Source: Pseudonocardiales bacterium (lineage in GTDB: Bacteria; Actinomycetota; Actinomycetes; Mycobacteriales; Jatrophihabitantaceae). From it: a stretch of 38,465 bases of DNA. The notes beneath the pieces were generated by a model, which saw only the letters and a program-made list of their open reading frames with translations, did no database searches and was not told the origin of the DNA. Every line of letters starts with the position of its first letter. The stretch's first letter is position 1. A program made the position numbers and the translations under genes. Below are positions 33,249 through 38,465 of the stretch, piece after piece. The stretch lies in NCBI GenBank assembly GCA_030840295.1, contig JAVEET010000352.1, positions 1 through 38,465 on the forward strand, given 5' to 3'.

Positions 33249-34505
33249 GTGCCCACTCTGCTCGAATCCAAGAACGGCATGCGCAGCCTCGCCCTCAAGG
33301 CGCAGGCGTGCGTGGACAACGCCGAGATGACCCAGGCCGAGAAGAAGGTCGAGCTCGACAAGCTCGAGGTCGACCTCAAGACCTTCTCCGACTCGATCGC
33401 CATGTGGGAGCAGGCCGAGCGCCTGATCAAGGGCGGCGACGCTGCCGACGACGCCAAGGCGGAAGAGGCCGCGATCCAGCGCGCCAAGGGCATCGGCCAA
33501 CAGGTCGTCGAGTCCGAGGCGTATCGCAACGCTCTGGTCGCGAAGTCCAACGGCGGCCGGTTCGCCTACGCCACCGAGGTCAAGGTGCCCGGGATCATCG
33601 ACGAAGGCACGACCTTCGCCAACGGCTTCCCGACCGGTGCTGCGGGCGCCACGATCATGCCCGACTACCTGCCGGGCATCGTCGAGCTCAAGTTCCGCAA
33701 GCTGCTCATCGCGGATCTGTTCGCCCAGGGCTCGACCTCGAGCAACCAGATCTCCTACGTCAAGGAGACCGCGTTCAACAACAGCGCGGCCGGCGTGGCA
33801 GAGAAGGGCAAGAAGCCGCTCTCGGACGACATCGTTGCCCGGGTCGTCGAGCAGGTCGGCAAGATCGCCCACCTGATGAAGATGACCGACGAGATGATCG
33901 AGGACGCACCGGCGTTCCGGTCCTTCCTCGAGAACCGCCTGATGTTCGGCGTCAAGCTCAAGGAAGACAGCGAGCTGCTCGTCGGCACCGGCTACCCGAG
34001 CGTGCCCGGCCTGCTGGGCCGCAGCGGCTTCCAGACCGACATCGCGGCCGCGGGCACCGATGCTCTCGGCGGGGCGACCACGGTCATCGATGCGGTCTAC
34101 AAGCAGATCACCGCGATCCGCTTCAACGCCTTCGTCGAGCCGGACGCGATCGTCATCGATCCCCTGAACTGGCAGCACGTCCAGCTCGGCAAGGATCTCA
34201 ATGGCCAGTACTACGCCGGTGGCCCCTTCATGGGCTCGTACGGCAACGGCCAGTACACCAACGTGATGCAGTTCTGGGGTCTCAAGACCGTCGTCACGCC
34301 GGCACCGCTGTCCAGCAAGATCGTGGTCGGCGGCTTCCAGGAGTGCGGCCAGGTGTTCCGTCGCTCGGGCATCACGGTCGAGCTCACCAACTCGAACGTC
34401 GACGACTTCGAGAACAACCTGATCACGGCTCGTGGTGAAGAGCGCCTCGCGCTCGCCATCTACCGCGCCGGTGGCTTCGGAACGGTCACCCCGACCTGGA
34501 CGTAA
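33249..34505 (+). CDS. Major capsid protein (HK97 fold)
   Basis: This 418-residue protein starts at GTG 33249, with a CGGAG ribosome-binding site. Residues 1-100 are a charged coiled coil (LEVDLKTFSDSIAMWEQAERL), the delta-domain scaffold removed by the protease. The HK97 core follows: NGFPTGAAGATIMPDYLPGIVEL, YVKETAFNNSAAGVAEKGKKPLS, KIAHLMKMTDEMIEDAPAF in the spine-helix and P-domain region, and DAIVIDPLNWQHVQLGKD in the A-domain. Length and gene order are typical. A 15-base-pair hairpin lies behind it, as is common after strongly expressed capsid genes. Confidence 0.94.
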   Translation: MPTLLESKNGMRSLALKAQACVDNAEMTQAEKKVELDKLEVDLKTFSDSIAMWEQAERLIKGGDAADDAKAEEAAIQRAKGIGQQVVESEAYRNALVAKSNGGRFAYATEVKVPGIIDEGTTFANGFPTGAAGATIMPDYLPGIVELKFRKLLIADLFAQGSTSSNQISYVKETAFNNSAAGVAEKGKKPLSDDIVARVVEQVGKIAHLMKMTDEMIEDAPAFRSFLENRLMFGVKLKEDSELLVGTGYPSVPGLLGRSGFQTDIAAAGTDALGGATTVIDAVYKQITAIRFNAFVEPDAIVIDPLNWQHVQLGKDLNGQYYAGGPFMGSYGNGQYTNVMQFWGLKTVVTPAPLSSKIVVGGFQECGQVFRRSGITVELTNSNVDDFENNLITARGEERLALAIYRAGGFGTVTPTWT

Positions 34506-34515
34506 GCCTCTGATC

Positions 34516-34569
34516 TGCGCAGTGGCGGGACCGGCTTTCCCTCGTGGCCGAGCCTCCCGCCACTGCGCA
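34516..34569 (+). terminator. 15-base perfect inverted repeat behind the major capsid gene
   Basis: TGCGCAGTGGCGGGA (34516-34530) and TCCCGCCACTGCGCA (34555-34569) are perfect 15-base arms around 24 bases that allow further pairing. It lies 10 bases behind the capsid stop and before the next ribosome-binding site. It is probably a partial terminator or mRNA stabiliser that sets capsid excess over connector proteins. Confidence 0.75.
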
Positions 34570-34603
34570 CCAGGGTCCATCCCATCGATCAAGGAGCTGC
34601 ATC

Positions 34604-34840
34604 ATGACCGACGAGCACCGCACCGACGACTACGAGAACCACACCCCGCCCGTGGTTACCGAGGCAGGCATCGCGCGGCCGAGCGAGACCGAAGAGTTCC
34701 GGTCGCACGACCACGACGAGCTGCACGCCTCCCGGGTGATCCAAACCATCCAGGATGGCGCCTACGTCGAGGTCAAGTCCATCGACGACGCTGAGACCAA
34801 GGTCGTCACCCCGGAGTCCAAGACGGTCGAGACCAAGTAG
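34604..34840 (+). CDS. Small acidic phage protein of unknown function (78 aa)
   Basis: I start at ATG 34604, behind AAGGAG; the frame is open to 34544, but that part overlaps the hairpin. The 78-residue product is acidic and polar, beginning MTDEHRTDDYENHTPPVV. A C-terminal beta-like part follows (ASRVIQTIQDGAYVEVKSIDDAE). It lies between capsid and head-tail connector. A capsid accessory role is possible. No family is recognised. Confidence 0.65.
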   Translation: MTDEHRTDDYENHTPPVVTEAGIARPSETEEFRSHDHDELHASRVIQTIQDGAYVEVKSIDDAETKVVTPESKTVETK

Positions 34841-34842
34841 TC

Positions 34843-35352
34843 ATGACCGATCCACTCGCCCAGGCGGCGATGGTCGCCTGGTGCGGGTGGGATCCAACCG
34901 AGGTCGTGACCGACCGCACCATCAAGCTCGACGGCACCGGCAACGATCTGCTGCTGCTGCCCTCGCTGCACGTGACCGGCGTGTCCGCCATATCCGTGAC
35001 CGACCGCTGGGGCACTGTCACCGTGCCGACGATCGGCCCGGGCATGGACTGCGATTGGTCTGAGAACGGCTGCTTGGTCTGGAATAGCTGGGCCCGCGGC
35101 AACGTGTGGCCCTACGGGCAGCGCAACGTCGGTGTGACCTACTCCGGTGGCTACACGGTGGACACCTTGCCCGCCGAGATTCCCTCCGTGCTCGCGTCGA
35201 TCACCAAGCGCATGCCGACAGCCAGCAGCGGCAAGCAGTCCAAGACGATGGGCAGCACCTCGTTCACGTACTCCAAGACGGCCACCGCCGGTGAGTTGTT
35301 GGTGGTCGAGCAGCTCGTGCTCAACCGCTACCGAATCCTCGGCGCCCGCTAG
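34843..35352 (+). CDS. Head-tail connector (adaptor) protein
   Basis: This 169-residue protein begins three bases after the previous stop. It has a short helical start (MTDPLAQAAMVAWCGWDPTE), a beta-rich middle (LLLLPSLHVTGVSAISVTDRWG), NVGVTYSGGYTVDTLPAEIPSVLASITKRM near residue 105, and a C-terminal helix ending LNRYRILGAR. The 'YSGGY..LP..I......' pattern is common in gp6/adaptor-like proteins that dock on the portal. Gene order supports this. An HNH gene interrupts the connector cluster directly downstream. Confidence 0.75.
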   Translation: MTDPLAQAAMVAWCGWDPTEVVTDRTIKLDGTGNDLLLLPSLHVTGVSAISVTDRWGTVTVPTIGPGMDCDWSENGCLVWNSWARGNVWPYGQRNVGVTYSGGYTVDTLPAEIPSVLASITKRMPTASSGKQSKTMGSTSFTYSKTATAGELLVVEQLVLNRYRILGAR

Positions 35353-35503
35353 CGACTTCGGGGCGGGGCGTCAAACTCGCGCCCGGCAAAGGACATTGGC
35401 CCGCGTTAAGGATCGCTCGGAGAGTTCCACGCCGGGTGCCTTTCACTCTCTGATGAGCGGTCCTGCGCCCCGTCCCGCTTCACCCCCTGCAGAACAAGGA
35501 AAA

Positions 35504-35532
35504 CCCCCGCGACGATGGCAATCGTCCGGGGG
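35504..35532. terminator. Strong hairpin in front of the second HNH gene
   Basis: CCCCCG (35504-35509) plus GACGAT (35511-35516), with one bulged C, pairs with ATCGTC plus CGGGGG (35521-35532) around GGCA. AAAA precedes it on the plus strand, so on the minus strand it is followed by TTTT, like an intrinsic terminator reading leftward. It could also act in both directions. Confidence 0.6.
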
Positions 35533-35558
35533 CGTGGCCCGACTGGTTGGAGTCGAAC

Positions 35559-35972
35559 ATGGATCAGCTTATCTGGGTCGAACGCTTTCTCCCGAAGGTC
35601 GAGACGCAGCCGGACGGTTGCCATCTCTGGCAGGCGGCCTCCCGTGGTGGCTACGGGCTGTTCTGGCTTGACGGCAAGACGCAGCAGGCACATCGCCTGG
35701 CATACGAGCACCTTGTCCAGGAGATACCGCTCGAGCTTCAGCTCGATCATCTTTGCCGGACACGATTGTGCGTCAACGTCGAGCACCTTGAGCCCGTGAC
35801 GCACGCGGAGAACGTCAGGCGCGGCACGGTCGGCGAGAACAACCGCCGCAAGACGCACTGCTCACATGGTCACGAGTTCGCCCAGGCGAACACCTACGTC
35901 GACAAGCTTGGTCGCCGACATTGCCGCAAGTGCGACGTCCTCGCTCACCCTCGACGCCGGATCGCAGCTTAG
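35559..35972 (+). CDS. HNH endonuclease (homing-type) inserted among connector genes
   Basis: The ATG at 35559 follows GGTTGGAG; an upstream TTG at 35547 is also in frame. The 137-residue product is an HNH_3 nuclease: CHLWQAASRGGYGLFWLDGKT, AHRLAYEHL, then LDHLCRTRLCVNVEHLEPVTHAEN with the H-N-H residues, and a C-terminal zinc segment THCSHGHEF..CRKCD. It resembles the HNH part of the gene at 21600 in layout. It sits between the adaptor and the next connector gene, preceded by about 200 non-coding bases with a strong hairpin. This marks it as a mobile homing-type insertion and not a structural gene. Confidence 0.85.
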   Translation: MDQLIWVERFLPKVETQPDGCHLWQAASRGGYGLFWLDGKTQQAHRLAYEHLVQEIPLELQLDHLCRTRLCVNVEHLEPVTHAENVRRGTVGENNRRKTHCSHGHEFAQANTYVDKLGRRHCRKCDVLAHPRRRIAA

Positions 35973-35987
35973 CTAAAAGGAGTTCGC

Positions 35988-36308
35988 GTGTCCGAGCTCG
36001 ATGAGTGGTGGGTCCACACGGTCGCAGTCGAGACCAAGCTCGGTGCCGGTGCCTACGGCGACCAATGGGCATCCGCCGTGCCGGCGCTGGTTTTCGTCGA
36101 GGACGTCACCAAGCTCGTACGCGACGCTAGCGGCACCGAGGTCGTATCCACCTCGACCGTGTTTGGCGAGTTGACCCTCGCGTCGCTGTTCGCCCTCGGA
36201 TCCATGGTCACAACGTCATCCGGCCGCGAGTCCCGCGTGATCACGCTTGCCCGTTTCGATTCCGGATCCCTCGAAGGTCTCGACCACATCGAGGTTCATC
36301 TCTCCTGA
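35988..36308 (+). CDS. Head closure / stopper-like connector protein
   Basis: This 106-residue protein starts at GTG 35988 behind AAAAGGAG. It is beta-rich (MSELDEWWVHTVAVETKL, then VVSTSTVFGELTLASLFALGSMVTTSSGRESRVITLARFDSG). Size, strand pattern and position between adaptor and gp10-like genes fit the head-completion (stopper) proteins of siphoviruses, which seal the connector after packaging. No clear sequence family can be named by eye. Confidence 0.65.
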   Translation: MSELDEWWVHTVAVETKLGAGAYGDQWASAVPALVFVEDVTKLVRDASGTEVVSTSTVFGELTLASLFALGSMVTTSSGRESRVITLARFDSGSLEGLDHIEVHLS

Positions 36309-36318
36309 GGAGGTCCGC

Positions 36319-36687
36319 ATGGGCGTCGAAGTCAAGGTCACCATGAACCCGGCCGCCCAGGTCCAGCTCGCGGCAGCACGCCGGCGTGGACTGCTCGCAG
36401 CCGGCAAGGCGCTTCTCGCCGTTTCCAGCGCACGAGCGCCCTACGATCCCAACTCGCGCCACGAAGTTCACATGCGCGACACCGGCCGCGCCGAGCTGGT
36501 GATCGAGGCTGAGTCGGATGCGGTCGCGATCGCCTACAGCGCGTTCTACGCGGCCATCCAGCACGAGGATATGACCTACAAGCACGAGCGGGGCGAGGCC
36601 AAGTTCCTCGAGCGCACCATGCTCGAGGCTGGCGAATCGGCCTTCGAGCCAGTCGCCGCCGCGATGCGCGAGGTCACCAGCACATGA
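36319..36687 (+). CDS. HK97 gp10-like head-tail joining protein
   Basis: ATG 36319 follows GAGGAGGT, a strong ribosome-binding site; the longer open frame upstream is rejected. The 122-residue product has an N-terminal helix (QVQLAAARRRGLLAAGKALLAV) and the family mark YSAFYAAIQHEDMTYKHERGEAKFLERTM near residue 73. That pattern is typical of HK97 gp10-like or minor capsid neck proteins. It overlaps the tail terminator start by four bases. Confidence 0.78.
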   Translation: MGVEVKVTMNPAAQVQLAAARRRGLLAAGKALLAVSSARAPYDPNSRHEVHMRDTGRAELVIEAESDAVAIAYSAFYAAIQHEDMTYKHERGEAKFLERTMLEAGESAFEPVAAAMREVTST

Positions 36688-37115
36688 CGATGACCGAGTT
36701 TGTGACCGGCATCGCCGAGCTGATTGCCGGCGCCAATATCGGGATCTGGACTCCGACCGGTGTCTACACCCCCGGGCAGATCGCCATCACGATCCGAGCA
36801 ACTCCCGAGTCGCCCGACGACCTGATCGTCCTCACGCCGTACCCGGTATTCGATCACCCCGAGCTGAACGACTCGACGATCGGACTGCAGATCAGGACTC
36901 GGGGCGGCAAGGATCCGCGCACGGTGGACGGCCGCGATGACGCAATCTTCGACCTTCTCGAGGGATTGCGCGACGTCACGGTCGGTGGCACACCGGTCGT
37001 GCTGATCAGCCGCCAATCAAGCCTCCCGCTACCGCAAGACGCAAATCAGCGGTGGGAACGAAGCAGTAACTACTACGCGCAGGTCGCCTGGCCTACGCGG
37101 CACCGCACCGACTAA
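36684..37115 (+). CDS. Tail terminator-like protein
   Basis: The start ATG 36684 overlaps the previous stop in an ATGA. The 143-residue product begins with a helix (MTMTEFVTGIAELIAGAN), followed by beta strands including ITIRATPESPDDLIVLTPYPV, STIGLQIRTRGGKDPRTVDGRDDAIFDLLEGL and a final YYAQVAW. The D..IGLQIR.R...D...vd...d.i...L pattern is common in minor-capsid-3/tail-terminator proteins, which cap the tail tube. Gene order directly before the tail tube gene agrees. Confidence 0.72.
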   Translation: MTMTEFVTGIAELIAGANIGIWTPTGVYTPGQIAITIRATPESPDDLIVLTPYPVFDHPELNDSTIGLQIRTRGGKDPRTVDGRDDAIFDLLEGLRDVTVGGTPVVLISRQSSLPLPQDANQRWERSSNYYAQVAWPTRHRTD

Positions 37116-37135
37116 CCGCCTGAGGAGGCGCAGTC

Positions 37136-37870
37136 ATGGCTCTTGCCATCACCTCGTACACCCCGACCACGGGGTCCGCCTTGGGCGGTACCTCGTGCGT
37201 CATCACCGGTACCGGCCTGGATCTCGTCCAGGACGTGCTGGTCGGCTCCAAGCTGGCCATCATCGTCGGTACCCCGACCGCGACGTCGCTGACCTTCAAG
37301 ACGCCGCCCGGCGTCGCGGGCACCTCGCCCGTGCGGGTCGTCGACAGCCTCAGCGCGATCGCCGTGGCCGGCACCCCGTTCACCTACACCGCGGTCACGG
37401 TGCCCGAGACTCTGGTCTCGTCGCTGGCCCGCAAGTGGAAGCTGGACGTGGACAGTTCCGTCGCCCAGGACGGCACCGGATACATCCCGGTGCGCGCCGT
37501 CATGGACTTCCAGCCGGCCGTCGCCGACACCATGGTCGACGACTCGGACTACGACTCCAACGGCTGGGGCTCGGACGTCAAGACCATGCTCAAGTGGTCC
37601 AACGTCGTCAAGCTGGGCCGCAAGAAGGGCCTCACGACCGGCGGCTACGACCCCGGCCAGGAAGTGCTGCGTGCGGCTCAGGATCAGTTCGGCGCCGCTG
37701 CCGTCGTACGGATCCGCTGGTATGACCGCAACAAGGGACCGGAAGCCTACGAAGGCTTCGCTCAGGTCCAGTGGAACGAGGACGGCGGCAGCACCTCTGC
37801 CCTCGGCGGCGTGACCTGCACCCTGACCGGCAACGGCCAGCGGACGCTCATCACGAACCCGATGCCGTAA
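37136..37870 (+). CDS. Major tail (tube) protein with N-terminal IPT/TIG domain
   Basis: This 244-residue protein starts at ATG 37136 behind TGAGGAGG. Residues 4-85 form an IPT/TIG Ig-like domain: ITSYTPTTGSALGGTSCVITGTGL, then VLVGSKLAIIVGTPTATSLTFKTPP and TSPVRVVDS. The rest (about 93-244) is the tail tube part: RKWKLDVDSS, FQPAVADTMVDDSDYDSNGWGSD, and FAQVQWNEDGG in the conserved beta sandwich. Ig-like domains on tail tube proteins usually sit at the C-terminus; here it leads. It may decorate the tail surface and bind host glycans. The stop overlaps the next ATG in TAATG. Confidence 0.82.
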   Translation: MALAITSYTPTTGSALGGTSCVITGTGLDLVQDVLVGSKLAIIVGTPTATSLTFKTPPGVAGTSPVRVVDSLSAIAVAGTPFTYTAVTVPETLVSSLARKWKLDVDSSVAQDGTGYIPVRAVMDFQPAVADTMVDDSDYDSNGWGSDVKTMLKWSNVVKLGRKKGLTTGGYDPGQEVLRAAQDQFGAAAVVRIRWYDRNKGPEAYEGFAQVQWNEDGGSTSALGGVTCTLTGNGQRTLITNPMP

Positions 37871-38361
37871 TGGCTCTTGCTGACCTCCGCGAGTTCATTG
37901 ACTCGCCGAAGCTCACGCTCCCGATCGGTGGCCGGTCCTACAACGTAGGGCCGGTCACCGCTCAGGTGTGGCTGCGACTGCAGGAGATCCAGGCTCGCGC
38001 AGCCAAGGTCATTGAGGATGCGGCCAAGCTGTCCGACGACCCCGATGCCGTCCTTGCCGCCAGTGACACCGAGATCGACGAGATCAGCGAGCTCGATCTG
38101 ATCAAGCTCGCACTCGGCGATGCCTTCGACGTGATGGTCAGGGGCGGCGTGACGGGCCCCGAGCTCAAGCACGCAGGCGTCACGGCCTACTACTGGCAGC
38201 TCGGCCAGGAGTCGGTTGCCGAGGCGATCTGGATCTCGGCGGGAAAAGCGACGGCGCCGCGCCGGGCGCCCAGGACATCGATCCGGACGAGTACGGGTGC
38301 GGCGACTACGACCCGGAAACGGGCCTCTGGGAGTGGTACGAGCTCCCGGAAGAAGCCCTAG
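37870..38361 (+). CDS. Tail assembly chaperone, zero-frame product (gpG-like)
   Basis: This 163-residue product of the zero frame begins MALADLREFIDSPKLTLPIGG. It has a helical core (VWLRLQEIQARAAKVIEDA, SELDLIKLALGDAFDVMV) and the typical YYWQLGQESVAEAIW near residue 115. The last 38 residues after the slippery site are Arg/Thr/Ser-rich and look like shadow sequence. The gene lies between tail tube and (beyond the window) tape measure, where chaperones guide tape-measure folding. It contains a canonical -1 frameshift heptamer that yields the longer form. Confidence 0.85.
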   Translation: MALADLREFIDSPKLTLPIGGRSYNVGPVTAQVWLRLQEIQARAAKVIEDAAKLSDDPDAVLAASDTEIDEISELDLIKLALGDAFDVMVRGGVTGPELKHAGVTAYYWQLGQESVAEAIWISAGKATAPRRAPRTSIRTSTGAATTTRKRASGSGTSSRKKP

Positions 38362-38465
38362 CCGACGCCCCCATCACATGGTCCGACTTGCTCCAGCAGT
38401 GGGATCTCATCGAGAACGATCTGCAAGACAAGGGAATCGACGTCGCGAGCGGCATCCTGGCCGCT
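37870..38465 (+). CDS. Tail assembly chaperone, -1 frameshift product (gpGT-like, 3' end outside window)
   Basis: A -1 slip at GGGAAAA (38241-38247) joins the zero frame to a second frame that is open from there to the window edge. The added part begins SDGAAPGAQDIDPDEYGC and continues with WEWYELPEEALADAP, WSDLLQQWDLIENDLQDK and GIDVASG, the features of the T part of lambda-type GT chaperones. It has regular coding character, unlike the zero-frame tail. The stop lies beyond 38465. Confidence 0.82.
38241..38270 (+). promoter_or_regulatory. Programmed -1 ribosomal frameshift site (slippery heptamer and stem-loop)
   Basis: GGGAAAA at 38241-38247 is in the correct phase (G GGA AAA) for tandem -1 slippage. 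Five bases later GGCGCC (38253-38258) can pair with GGCGCC (38265-38270) around six bases, a plausible stimulatory stem-loop. Confidence 0.8.

Noticed and set aside
33207-34592. Long minus-strand open frame opposite the major capsid gene
   Set aside because: It is a GC-rich shadow of a clear capsid gene. Its translation has no domain pattern.
35545-35570. T-arm-like GTTCGACTCC on the minus strand
   Set aside because: The flanking bases do not pair into a T stem and no other tRNA parts are present.
17700-38465. Anti-phage defence or toxin-antitoxin module within the prophage
   Set aside because: I looked for one among the accessory genes. The early genes read as integration, replication and small zinc proteins, and none shows defence or toxin motifs that I can support.

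Overview
The window is high-GC actinobacterial DNA (Actinomycetota). This is suggested by a fused 2-oxoglutarate dehydrogenase/decarboxylase of the Kgd type, a nickel superoxide dismutase with its SodX peptidase, a MocR-YczE pair, GTG starts, and start codons placed 6-7 bases after a TANNNT box (leaderless style). I cannot name the genus from the sequence alone.

Positions 1-17.7 kb are host chromosome. A truncated ROK sugar kinase is coupled to nagA, which carries an in-frame amber codon. Next come otsB and otsA, tail to tail, for trehalose synthesis; a two-gene ABC exporter; kgd; a Gfo/Idh/MocA oxidoreductase with a 57-residue DUF6104-like gene; and an FUSC/ArAE-type membrane protein. A 32-residue membrane peptide with a perfect Shine-Dalgarno sequence follows on the minus strand. 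Then come a YczE-type membrane protein divergent from a MocR-type regulator, a malic enzyme, and sodX divergent from sodN.

From about 17.7 kb to the end is the left part of a prophage of the HK97-like, tailed (probably siphovirus) type. It starts directly behind the sodN terminator. The leftward immunity/integration unit is a repressor overlapping a tyrosine integrase. It faces the rightward early operon across a compact divergent promoter with two matching palindromic operators. The early operon holds an excisionase-like gene, an HTH protein, a ParB/Srx-like protein, an HNH endonuclease, a primase-polymerase/helicase fusion, a RuvC-like resolvase, and a run of small, translationally coupled cysteine-rich proteins ending in a larger HTH protein. 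The late region starts with an HNH nuclease and the terminase subunits. It continues with an Sm-like small protein, portal, a fibre/decoration-like protein, prohead protease, major capsid protein, head-tail connectors (interrupted by a second HNH gene), tail terminator, and a tail tube protein with an N-terminal IPT/TIG domain. The window ends inside the tail assembly chaperone, which has a canonical -1 frameshift site. Tape measure, tail tip, lysis genes and attR lie beyond the window.

The observations most worth following are: an integrase whose catalytic domain is interrupted by a second copy of its own N-terminal arm-binding motif; a cluster of seven ACCTCGCC iterons plus a large inverted repeat inside the primase-helicase gene (candidate replication origin); a zinc-finger-like reading frame nested in the linker of the same gene; a symmetric repressor/excisionase control region; the run of tiny coupled cysteine-rich genes; and the nonsense codon in an otherwise intact nagA. 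No CRISPR array, rRNA, tRNA or insertion sequence was seen. No gap without a gene exceeds 300 bases; the longest (16566-16833, upstream of the malic enzyme) shows nothing I can name.
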